DNA of 42,521 nt, from assembly GCA_021768245.1 (NCBI GenBank), contig JAETNO010000026.1, forward strand, positions 1 to 42,521, written 5' to 3'. The notes beneath the pieces are model-generated. The model made no database searches, was not told where the DNA came from, and was given only the letters and a program-made list of their open reading frames with translations. A program made the position numbers and the translations under genes. Below are positions 24,635-31,200 of the stretch, piece after piece; the stretch's first letter is position 1; each line of letters begins with the position of its first letter. The DNA is from Bacteroidaceae bacterium. GTDB lineage: Bacteria > Bacteroidota > Bacteroidia > Bacteroidales > Muribaculaceae.

Positions 24635-24931
24635 TTACTCCTTCAGTATTGCAGTATGGCACATATCCCGTATAATGATACCATCGTCGAATACTTCGTA
24701 GGCAAAAACCCAATCTTTCTCGAATACTGCACACCGATATCCGAGCCGGTGCCATTTTTTGAAGCGGCACAAGGGATAATTGGCTGCTCCGGCTAAAGAC
24801 ACGAGAAAAGCGTCGATCCTTGCAGTCCGGCTATGTGCTGCCTCGCGCGACAATTTTAACTCGTCGGTGAGAAATGCTCTTAGCTCAGAAACTTTATCCA
24901 AAACCGTTTCCGAAATTGCAACCTTACGCAT
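24635..24931 (-). CDS. Putative toxin of a type II toxin-antitoxin pair (copy 2), 98 aa
   Basis: This is a paralogue of the toxin at 23904-24200: MRKVAISETVLDKVSELRAFL, then ELKLSREAAHSRTARI, NYPLCRFKKW and GYRCAVFEKDWVFAYEVFDDGIIIRDM. The start at 24931 (MRKVAIS) aligns with copy 1 and gives the same 8-bp overlap with the antitoxin; an upstream in-frame start at 24982 would add an unlike segment. The best-conserved residues, CRFKKW and RCAVFEK.WVFAYE, are candidates for fold or active-site residues. Confidence 0.7.
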   Translation of the reverse strand: MRKVAISETVLDKVSELRAFLTDELKLSREAAHSRTARIDAFLVSLAGAANYPLCRFKKWHRLGYRCAVFEKDWVFAYEVFDDGIIIRDMCHTAILKE

Positions 24932-25127
24932 TCTTGTCGAAGTATTCGTCAATTTGGCTGTGCAATTTTTGCGTGAAAACACTTACCGGAACGGCATTAC
25001 AAGCCGCAGCCTCTTCGGCGAATCCCTTTTTCTTTGCATCTATGACCGTTACATACGGCAATGTGCGAACGTAAGCCAGCAGTTTTTTCGCTTCAGGGCT
25101 ACTATCCTCGATCATAATGTGCGTCAT
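24924..25127 (-). CDS. Putative antitoxin (copy 2), 67 aa
   Basis: It begins MTHIMIEDSSPEAKKLLAYV and ends KLHSQIDEYFDKNA, similar in pattern to antitoxin 1 (IEDSxPE start, acidic helical end) but more divergent than the toxins are from each other. That is the expected pattern if the two modules have become insulated from cross-talk. It is first in its operon, under the promoter at 25155-25186. Confidence 0.65.
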   Translation of the reverse strand: MTHIMIEDSSPEAKKLLAYVRTLPYVTVIDAKKKGFAEEAAACNAVPVSVFTQKLHSQIDEYFDKNA

Positions 25128-25154
25128 AGTTGTTGTAGATTAAATTGTCTTTTG

Positions 25155-25186
25155 CAAATATAACGAAATTCTTGCCGCGAACGTAT
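25155..25186 (-). promoter_or_regulatory. Promoter/operator of toxin-antitoxin pair 2
   Basis: TATATTTG on the minus strand (25162-25155) forms the -7 box, 28 bp before the antitoxin start. The region is nearly identical to the promoter of pair 1. Confidence 0.7.
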
Positions 25187-25799
25187 TCTCGCGTAAAAAT
25201 AGTTTTAGGTAAGCCTTCAACTTATTTCTTGTGTGGAGCCGCAAAAAACAGCTCGTTATCTTTGAAATGTTATATTATAATTTTAATGCTACTTCTTTTA
25301 TTGCGGCAATTTTGCGGTCGGCGTATTGCACCACATCTTTTATCACCAATTTCTGCACGGCTGAAATCAAGGTCTCCATCAGGGCGTAATCGGGCTTGCC
25401 GTCGAGAGCGGGAAGAAAAATGTTTAATTCATCGGCATCCTTTGCGTAAAAATTATGTCCGTAATCAAATTTACCTGTATGTGAGGACTTATGAATTGCA
25501 GCCGTTACGAAAACCGAAGCCAGTTTTGGTAAATTTTCCGTGTGCACAACCGCAATATGGTCATCTCCGCCATAGTCATAATTGCGATATTTAGCAGAGC
25601 CGAACATATCGATTGTAATGGTATTTTTTGAAAAAACTTCGACATCATTCCCAATAAATGCCGAAACTCCCTCGTCGGCTTCGCCGGCAGTTACAAATGG
25701 TAATGTTCCCTCAATGCGATCAGCACTTTTTAGGCGTTTGCCTCGCGTTGATTTTCCAAATAGCTCCATGGTGTTAAATAGCTGATAATCAGCTAAATT

Positions 25800-25809
25800 C
25801 CCCCCCCCC
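25800..25809 (-). repeat. G10 homopolymer, candidate phase-variation tract
   Basis: Ten consecutive C on the plus strand (G on the coding strand) lie exactly at the break between the two reading frames of the specificity gene. Such tracts slip during replication and switch genes on and off in many bacteria. Confidence 0.9.
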
Positions 25810-25893
25810 ATTTTTACCGTCGCGGAATGCCTGCAGCACAGCTTTTTCTTCGGCAGTTAAGATATAGTCAGTCAACCCCGTAGCCAATAAATA

Positions 25894-25936
25894 CGCTTCC
25901 AGCTCCGCTATACGCTCCGCTTCCAGCTCCGCTATA
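25894..25936 (-). repeat. 24-bp repeat encoding an 8-residue linker unit in the specificity gene
   Basis: The 19-bp sequence CGCTTCCAGCTCCGCTATA occurs at 25894-25912 and 25918-25936, giving a 24-bp period. It encodes IAELEAER followed by IAELEAYL in the coiled-coil linker between target-recognition domains. In the known EcoR124-type enzymes, the number of such linker repeats sets the spacing of the recognition sequence. Confidence 0.8.
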
Positions 25937-26414
25937 AAACTCTCCATAAATTCAAAATCTATTTCACCGGATGTGGTGATGGGAAGGTGGATAGTAGTAT
26001 TTTTCATTGCCTCTCGGTTAAACTTATTGCCATAATCATATTTCTTTGAAGTCGAGACCCGACAAGCAGAAATTATGATACTTGCAATAGCTTTATTGAA
26101 TGGGCTAAATTTCGGCACAAGATGCTGAATGTGTGAATATCCTATAAAATCAATAGCTTGATAATACATTGTATCTGCCCCTAATGTTGTGTCAGAGCAT
26201 GTAATTGTATTACCCTTATTGAGTGCTTTTAGTTCAGAAAAGCCCATCACGCCATTGTCGGTTGATGAGTTTGAAACTAATGGAATCGTTCCTGTTTGAG
26301 ATATAATCTCATCATTTTGTAAACGATAGTATTTTGTCGGATTTATCTCGAATAAATCTCCAATCTTAAACTCGCCCCACTTAACACCTTGCAGCTTTTT
26401 GTCAAGTGGGGCAT

Positions 26415-28466
26415 CTATTTTCCCAAGCCGTCCTCCTCGTCAGATGATTGTTTTTTCAATATATTCGAGACTTCCCAAGCCAAGTAATCACTTACAGTCT
26501 TCTTGAAATCCGCCAGAGTGGGTTTTGTGTCTATGGGTGCGGCTTGATTCCAGTCGGAACCATTTTGTGGGTCGATGGTTCCTTCGTAGTATTCTTTTTC
26601 AGTTAAATAATGGAGTTTGTTCTTGCCAAAACGCACCAAATCCACCACTTCCTGATAGCGTTCTTTGGCGTGATCGGTGTCTTTGAGGTTGTTGCTCGCT
26701 TTCTTGCGGTTGGTACGGGTGTAGCCGTCATTAGAGAAATCTATAAATTTAACCACATCATCTCTCTTGTGAGCCTCATTTACTCTGAATACATACACGT
26801 TGGTTTGGACGCTGGACTTGCCTATGAACAAATCAATGGGCATTTTGATGCTCGCCAGCAGGGTGTGCTTCTCCAAGATGCGGCAGCAATAATCTTTTGC
26901 TTTGCCCGAACCTGCGGAGTTTTGAATGATGATAGCGGCGTAGCCTTTTTTCATCATCGAAAGGGCGCGTTCTACGAAGTTCATTCCGTTGCCGGCCGCA
27001 GAATAGGGCGGATTGAGTACGAAGGCATCGGCGGGGAAATCTTCATCCGTTTTGCCAAAACCGTATTTTCCGTCAAAATCTTTGAGCGAGTCTTTGTTCA
27101 AGATGTTGGAACTGCCGTCACCCATCAAAATCATATTGAGAATGGCGAGCATATATACGCTTGAGAGCAGTTCCAAACCGAGCAGTTGTTCAGCTTTGAT
27201 TTTCAGTTCTTTTTGGTAAAGCTCTTCTGGCGATTTGATGGTGCTTTTGGCATCGTTGAGCATTTCGTTCATTGCTGCCACGAGCAAGCCTGCCGAGCCG
27301 GTGGCAAAGTCCCACACGTATGAATCCTTGTTCACACGGGCGAGTTTCACCAAAAGCGAACCTACATAAGAGGGTGTGAGTACCACATCGTTGAGTTTGT
27401 CTTGCGTAAAACCGAGCCACGAGTACATTTCGTTGAAAAGTTTACCCGTGAAGTCGGTTGTAAGCCCGATTTTGTAGTAAATGCCCAAGTCATCAACAAT
27501 CTTTGTAAAGACACGTTTAAGCTGGCTTTCGCCGTTTTCCACTTTGTTGATGTTATCGGTGGTGAGTGTGTTTTGTAACGTGCGGACAATGAGGCTCTTT
27601 TTCTCGTCGGGCAACTGCTTTTCGTCCAAAAATGCTTCGATTTTACGAATCATTATGTCGCCGTCGGTATTGCCCTTCTCGGTTGAAGATTTGAGGTCGG
27701 ATTTTTCGAGTGGCGAAACTTTGTTAGCAACGCCGAGCGTGGCTATAATGGAGGCAGCAACAAGATAAACCCGGTCGTTTTCGCCGAGGCCCTTTTCTGT
27801 TTGATAAATATCATTGTTAAGCCTTACCAAGCTTGCATTTATTTCTTGTTCACGCTGTTCCCGAAGCTTGTCGAGTTCTTCGGGCGAGAGATTCAACTTT
27901 TTTACCGTTTCGATGAATGCATCAAAATTTTTAGGAGCCAAAAAGGACAGGTCTGTAAATTCGCCCACTTTTTGCCCTACGCCAAAGTTGCTTTTGGAAA
28001 CATAATAGACGCCGATTTGGTGGTGAATTTTGCCGTTATCGTCTTTGTAGCCGGTCATTCCAATGGCAATAATATCGGTATAGCCCGTGTGATGGAGCAG
28101 AGCGTTGGCATAATGCACGGCACCATTTACTGCAAACGAGTTGATGTTTTTAAGATTCGGCTCGTTTTTAGCCGTTTTGTTTTCCACCTGCCCGGTGGCA
28201 TCTAATTTTACGAGTTTATCTTTATAGCCTTTGTACTCTATAAGGACGGGATAAAAATTTAAGTTTTTGTCTTGCAGCAAAAGTTTTACATCGGGGCGAT
28301 TAGCACCCACGCCGCCATTTTTGGTAAAGTAGTCGGCAAGTGCTTTGTCAATTTCTGAATTGAGCGACTCTTGCTCTAATTTATAATTGAGTTTGTAGGT
28401 CTTGAGCCAACCATTGGCGAGGTCGGCGATATTGGGTTCGATTGATTGAACTGTTTTCTTCTCCAT
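26415..28466 (-). CDS. Nuclease-methyltransferase fusion of a BcgI-like/Type I-like restriction system, 683 aa
   Basis: The C-terminal part is an N6-adenine methyltransferase of the HsdM type: motif I DFATGSAG (about 386-393) and motif IV NPPYS (485-489). The N-terminal part has a PD-(D/E)XK nuclease pattern: Glu38 (NSEIDKAL), Asp59 (NRPDVKLLL) and Glu77-x-Lys79 (LIEYKG). No separate hsdR gene is seen nearby, so one polypeptide probably both cuts and methylates DNA, guided by the specificity subunit, as in BcgI-type (Type IIB) enzymes. A helical region (about 185-300) lies between nuclease and methyltransferase. The gene is intact; its stop codon lies at the start of the specificity gene. Its AT-rich codon use differs from the transfer genes. 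Confidence 0.85.
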   Translation of the reverse strand: MEKKTVQSIEPNIADLANGWLKTYKLNYKLEQESLNSEIDKALADYFTKNGGVGANRPDVKLLLQDKNLNFYPVLIEYKGYKDKLVKLDATGQVENKTAKNEPNLKNINSFAVNGAVHYANALLHHTGYTDIIAIGMTGYKDDNGKIHHQIGVYYVSKSNFGVGQKVGEFTDLSFLAPKNFDAFIETVKKLNLSPEELDKLREQREQEINASLVRLNNDIYQTEKGLGENDRVYLVAASIIATLGVANKVSPLEKSDLKSSTEKGNTDGDIMIRKIEAFLDEKQLPDEKKSLIVRTLQNTLTTDNINKVENGESQLKRVFTKIVDDLGIYYKIGLTTDFTGKLFNEMYSWLGFTQDKLNDVVLTPSYVGSLLVKLARVNKDSYVWDFATGSAGLLVAAMNEMLNDAKSTIKSPEELYQKELKIKAEQLLGLELLSSVYMLAILNMILMGDGSSNILNKDSLKDFDGKYGFGKTDEDFPADAFVLNPPYSAAGNGMNFVERALSMMKKGYAAIIIQNSAGSGKAKDYCCRILEKHTLLASIKMPIDLFIGKSSVQTNVYVFRVNEAHKRDDVVKFIDFSNDGYTRTNRKKASNNLKDTDHAKERYQEVVDLVRFGKNKLHYLTEKEYYEGTIDPQNGSDWNQAAPIDTKPTLADFKKTVSDYLAWEVSNILKKQSSDEEDGLGK

Positions 28467-28470
28467 GTTA

Positions 28471-28668
28471 TTACCTTGTCTTATTTATCAAATATTGTAT
28501 ATCAACATCCAGCAAATTGGCAACTTTAACAAGAGTTGCCAAATCAGGTTGAGTTACATTAGAGCACCATTTAGAAACGGTTGATGGATGTTCCGCCAAC
28601 CATTTACCTGTTTTTCTCTTTTCGACCAAGACTAATTTAAGGAGATTTATATCATCCATAAAAATCAT
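28471..28668 (-). CDS. XRE-family regulator of the restriction operon, 65 aa
   Basis: A helix-turn-helix protein: KRKTGKWLAEHPSTVSKWCSNVTQPDLATLVKVANLLDVDIQYLI. The start could be 28668 (MIF) or 28659 (MDDINLL). It ends 4 bp before the nuclease-methyltransferase gene. Small XRE proteins in this position act as controller proteins that delay restriction until methylation is complete; that role is inferred from the arrangement. The gene lies just after a minus-strand TATATTTG promoter. Confidence 0.8.
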   Translation of the reverse strand: MIFMDDINLLKLVLVEKRKTGKWLAEHPSTVSKWCSNVTQPDLATLVKVANLLDVDIQYLINKTR

Positions 28669-28684
28669 TATATTGAACTTAATA

Positions 28685-28692
28685 CAAATATA
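28685..28692 (-). promoter_or_regulatory. Promoter -7 box of the restriction operon
   Basis: TATATTTG on the minus strand, 17-26 bp before the possible starts of the XRE gene, matches the Bacteroidales -7 consensus. It is part of a very AT-rich intergenic segment. Confidence 0.65.
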
Positions 28693-28789
28693 TTGTTTTT
28701 ATTTGGTCTGTATGCTATAAATAGTCAATAATTTAATATCATTCAACAGCCATGACATTGTATATCCTTTTTGTTCTTAAATACCTCTG

Positions 28790-28926
28790 CTACGGTCTTC
28801 GAGAACGAAGTCGTCGATGTGAACAATCCTCCGGCCGCACAAGTCGCCTTTATCGTGACGGGCCCGGAATAGTCGGTCACCGAGCCCGTTCCAGCCTGAA
28901 AGTTTGTCCGCACCATGTTGCGAATT
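28790..28926 (-). pseudogene. Decayed fragment of the DUF4906-type fimbrial lipoprotein gene
   Basis: Positions 28790-28880 match 31949-32039 of the large fimbrial lipoprotein gene almost base for base, and 28875-28926 match 32339-32390. The two blocks are about 300 bp apart in the full gene but fused here at the shared heptamer CGGTCAC, which marks a microhomology deletion. The orientation is the same (minus strand). Only about 135 bp remain and no protein is expected. Confidence 0.85.
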
Positions 28927-28969
28927 CGCGGGTGAAGCAGGAGGTAGTGCTAAAAACAGGCCCAGTATT

Positions 28970-28999
28970 TTGAAATGTTATTTATAACATTTATATTTG
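28970..28999 (+). promoter_or_regulatory. Promoter of the structured leader and ORF6N operon
   Basis: TTG (28970-28972) and TATATTTG (28992-28999) are separated by 19 bp, the same spacing as at 20345. The transcript would begin near 29004, the first base of the outer stem of the leader. Confidence 0.75.
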
Positions 29000-29003
29000 C
29001 AAT

Positions 29004-29178
29004 GTCTAACTTTCAGTAAGGCGGCATGTCCGCCAACAGCGGGCATTTATTATGCGCGTAATTTTAGGTTTCGTACCCCCGTGCCGAGTGGTTAATGCCC
29101 CGGCAAGCCTTACTGGTGTTAGACAACGGGAAAGACGAAACCTTTTTATTGTTTAATGGTTATAATGTCTAAACCAGT
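29004..29178 (+). ncRNA. Structured 5' leader with pseudoknot and alternative pairing at the start codon
   Basis: Complementary pairs visible in the sequence: P1 GTCTAAC (29004-29010) with GTTAGAC (29118-29124); P2 CAGTAAGGC (29014-29022) with GCCTTACTG (29107-29115); P3 GCGG (29021-29024) with CCGC (29030-29033), competing with the end of P2; P4 GGGCATT (29041-29047) with AATGCCC (29094-29100). AGGTTTCGT (29066-29074), inside the P4 loop, pairs with ACGAAACCT (29135-29143) downstream of P1, making a pseudoknot. The 3' strand of P1/P2 (29112-29124) can instead pair with GTCTAAACCAGT (29167-29178), the twelve bases immediately before the ATG at 29179, with one bulged G. This is the logic of a translation switch. 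I do not recognise a known riboswitch class. Confidence 0.65.
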
Positions 29179-29505
29179 ATGGAAAACAAATCTATCCGTC
29201 CGGGCTACGTGCCTGTGACAATCGAATTGCCGGCTGCTTTGGCCGAGGAGTTCCAGCGAAAGAGTTACGATTGGTCTACGGTCGTAAGACTGTTGCTCCA
29301 TGAATTTACTCCAGGTGATATTGCGGAAACGCTGCTGATTCTTTATTTCGAGTTTACGCAGCAGCAGCTTGCCATTGCGCCTGCCGACCTGTCGCTGAGT
29401 GCTTCCGAATTGCGAGAACACTTATGTACGATTCAGAACCTTTACCAAGCAATGAGGAGCTTGGAGAATTCCGGCCAGATTGCCACACCGATTGAAGAGT
29501 CGTAA
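29179..29505 (+). CDS. Hypothetical protein under the structured leader, 108 aa
   Basis: It begins MENKSIRPGYVPVTIELPAALAEEF, with a short beta-strand then helix that recalls small ribbon-helix-helix or antitoxin-like proteins, and continues with helical sequence (LLLHEFTPGDIAETLLILYFEF, ELREHLCTIQNLYQAMRSLE). No family is assigned. It ends 3 bp before the ORF6N gene, and both lie behind one promoter and leader, so they likely work together. Its start codon can be hidden by RNA pairing in the leader. Confidence 0.65.
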   Translation: MENKSIRPGYVPVTIELPAALAEEFQRKSYDWSTVVRLLLHEFTPGDIAETLLILYFEFTQQQLAIAPADLSLSASELREHLCTIQNLYQAMRSLENSGQIATPIEES

Positions 29506-29508
29506 ATC

Positions 29509-30204
29509 ATGGCCGATCTCCAGGTAATTCAGGATAAGATTTACGAGATCCGCGGCCAGCGGGTCATGCTGGATCGTGATCTGGCAGAAATGTACGGGGT
29601 AACAACAAGTGCCCTTAATCAGTCTGTAAAGCGTAATGCTCAACGTTTTCCGGAAGAATTTATGTTCCGCATTTCCAAAACAGAATGGGAAAATATGTCA
29701 TCACAATTTGTGACGACATCCAGAACAAAACGACCAAAAACGTCTTTTCCTTACGCTTTTACCGAACAAGGGGTGGGCATGCTTTCATCAGTACTCAGAA
29801 CCCCTATCGCAATACAGGTTTGCATCTCTGTTGTGAAAGCATTTGTTGCGATGCGTACTTACCTCACGACTACGACATCCGAAACTCTTGCCGCTCGCCT
29901 TGAGTCCATCGACCGGCGCCTGCTGGAACTTGAGCAGACCCGCATCGCCGGCGAGCTCGGCCCCGTCCGGGAGTCAGTGCTTCCCGAGCACCTGTCGGCC
30001 GAGGTGCGGATCGTAGACTATTCGGCGCGTGCCGTTGTCATTTTCACTGATAACCGTCAGGATCGACGATTGCTCAAGTGGCTCGGCGCCCGTTACAACG
30101 GCTGGCTTACTTGGAACGGTGAACGAGTGGCCGGGTGGGTCTATCCCAAGTCGTGCATAGCAAAGCTCGATAAGTACCTCCCGACGCGGAGACCTGCCCT
30201 GTAA
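29509..30204 (+). CDS. ORF6N domain protein with C-terminal DYSxxAxxIFTD module, 231 aa
   Basis: Residues about 4-95 are the ORF6N DNA-binding domain (KIYEIRGQRVMLDRDLAEMYGVTTSALNQSVKRNAQRFPEEFMF). Next comes FAFTEQGVGMLSSVLRTPIAIQVCISVVKAFVAMRTYL-type sequence (here beginning YAFTEQG) and a coiled coil (ESIDRRLLELEQTR). Instead of the IGALSVKLP tail of other copies, it ends with VDYSARAVVIFTD ... LGARYNGWLTWNGERVAGWVYPK, the module also found at the end of the 2190-2744 protein. It is thus a different ORF6N type from the clusters at 22 kb and 42 kb. It appears complete. Confidence 0.82.
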   Translation: MADLQVIQDKIYEIRGQRVMLDRDLAEMYGVTTSALNQSVKRNAQRFPEEFMFRISKTEWENMSSQFVTTSRTKRPKTSFPYAFTEQGVGMLSSVLRTPIAIQVCISVVKAFVAMRTYLTTTTSETLAARLESIDRRLLELEQTRIAGELGPVRESVLPEHLSAEVRIVDYSARAVVIFTDNRQDRRLLKWLGARYNGWLTWNGERVAGWVYPKSCIAKLDKYLPTRRPAL

Positions 30205-30289
30205 TTTTGTATAATGGCAGAAAAACAGTAAATTTATCTTGTAAAAATTGTTAACCAAAAAACTTGCGTAAATATTAATTCCCACTATT

Positions 30290-31144
30290 ATGAAATCATT
30301 TATGAAATTTATGTTCATGGCTGCCTCTGCCATGACGGTGATGTTGTTCACCTCTTGCGATAAGGACGACGATGGCGGTTCAGCCGGCGGGTTCGATGTC
30401 CATGTTCCGAGTTTCGTGAAAGGCACCACTCCGATCCGCGTGGATCTGGGTGTGAACTGCGACAAAACGCCCACGGTCACTTTTACTACCGAAGGCGATG
30501 CACTGGGCGTTGTCAGCCCTGTTGAGAACCCCGAGTTCGACACGGATTATGTCTATGCCGGCGAGCTGATCGACGCAGACTTCGTGAACGGCCGTGCTAC
30601 GGCTTCGTTCTGGTATATCCCCCTTACACCGGGCAACCATGCCGTTACCTTCACGGTTAACTATACGCAAAACGGTGCGGCCAAGACCGGCACGAACCGC
30701 AAGGTGCTGAAGGTCTCCGACGCCTCGAACGGAGGATTCTATCCAGAAGTAGTGTGTCCTGATCCCGGATATTATTATTTTTCTTTCCGGAATGAACTTG
30801 ATAAGTTTAAATTTGGTTGCGAATTTTATCTGGCTTTTGTTTCGCTCAATGGTCAAACAGATCCCGCTCCATTTGATATTTCTCTGACGCAAGGCTACAA
30901 TAATAAGGTAATTCTCGAAAGAGGAAGATTTTATCCTTTGGAAGCAGGTAAATGGGACGAAGGCTGGCAAAATTGGATGAATAGTGATATTATGGTTATT
31001 CGAGGAGATGTTTCCGGTGCGATTACCTTAAAATTAGTTTTCCGCGATAATTATAATCGTTGCCGAGATGTAGTTGTGGAAATGGACTCTGATAAAAATC
31101 TGATTTCCTCGGTTGCCAGTGATTATTACTTATGGCCTCATTAA
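30290..31144 (+). CDS. Surface lipoprotein with Ig-like region, 284 aa
   Basis: The N-terminus has a lipoprotein signal (MKSFMKFMFMAASAMTVMLFTSC, Cys23), followed by the acidic stretch DKDDDGG, typical of Bacteroidetes surface-exposed lipoproteins. Residues about 35-140 are beta-rich (SFVKGTTPIRVDLGVNCDKTPTVTFTTEGDALG ... PGNHAVTFTVNYT), similar in style to the TraQ/Ig-like repeats in the lipoproteins at 33755 and 35091. The C-terminal half (about 150-284) is aromatic-rich and unrecognised; codon use becomes more AT-rich there (from about 30760), as if the gene were a fusion. It ends at a strong bidirectional terminator. Confidence 0.7.
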   Translation: MKSFMKFMFMAASAMTVMLFTSCDKDDDGGSAGGFDVHVPSFVKGTTPIRVDLGVNCDKTPTVTFTTEGDALGVVSPVENPEFDTDYVYAGELIDADFVNGRATASFWYIPLTPGNHAVTFTVNYTQNGAAKTGTNRKVLKVSDASNGGFYPEVVCPDPGYYYFSFRNELDKFKFGCEFYLAFVSLNGQTDPAPFDISLTQGYNNKVILERGRFYPLEAGKWDEGWQNWMNSDIMVIRGDVSGAITLKLVFRDNYNRCRDVVVEMDSDKNLISSVASDYYLWPH

Positions 31145-31160
31145 ACTATACTATCATAGA

Positions 31161-31200
31161 ACAACACCCTGAATTTGTACAAATTCAGGGTGTTGTTTTT
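31161..31200. terminator. Perfect 36-bp palindromic bidirectional terminator
   Basis: ACAACACCCTGAATTTGT (31161-31178) and its exact reverse complement (31179-31196), then TTTT. It lies between converging genes (stop of the plus-strand lipoprotein at 31144; end of the minus-strand fimbrial gene at 31200) and would end both transcripts. Confidence 0.92.

Larger units (their letters stand above)
25275..26414 (-). pseudogene. Restriction-modification specificity subunit (HsdS-like), interrupted in two places
   Basis: The gene encodes a two-domain target-recognition subunit. The first half (26250-25789) reads GFSELKALNKGNTITCSDTT ... IHLPI, a target-recognition domain, then a helical linker with FIAELEAERIAELEAYLLATG. 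The second half (25811-25275) reads MELFGKSTRGKRLKSADRIEGTLPF ... LNIFLPALDG. A run of ten G on the coding strand (25800-25809) splits the halves; nine G would read KNGGGNLADYQ and join them in frame. At the 5' end, the ATG at 26414 gives MPHLTK and then leaves frame at a run of five A; six A, or a -1 slip, would give KLQGVKWGEFKIGDLFEINP, the usual opening. The present state is therefore a truncated or OFF form, likely reversible at the G tract. Confidence 0.85.

Noticed and set aside
25894..25936. Short direct repeats as a CRISPR-like array
   Set aside because: Only two copies, in coding frame, encoding a protein linker repeat.
26610..27164. 184-aa plus-strand frame within the restriction gene
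   Set aside because: Antisense to conserved methyltransferase motifs (DFATGSAG, NPPYS) on the minus strand.
28752..28973. 73-aa plus-strand frame
   Set aside because: The DNA is a decayed minus-strand copy of the fimbrial lipoprotein gene.
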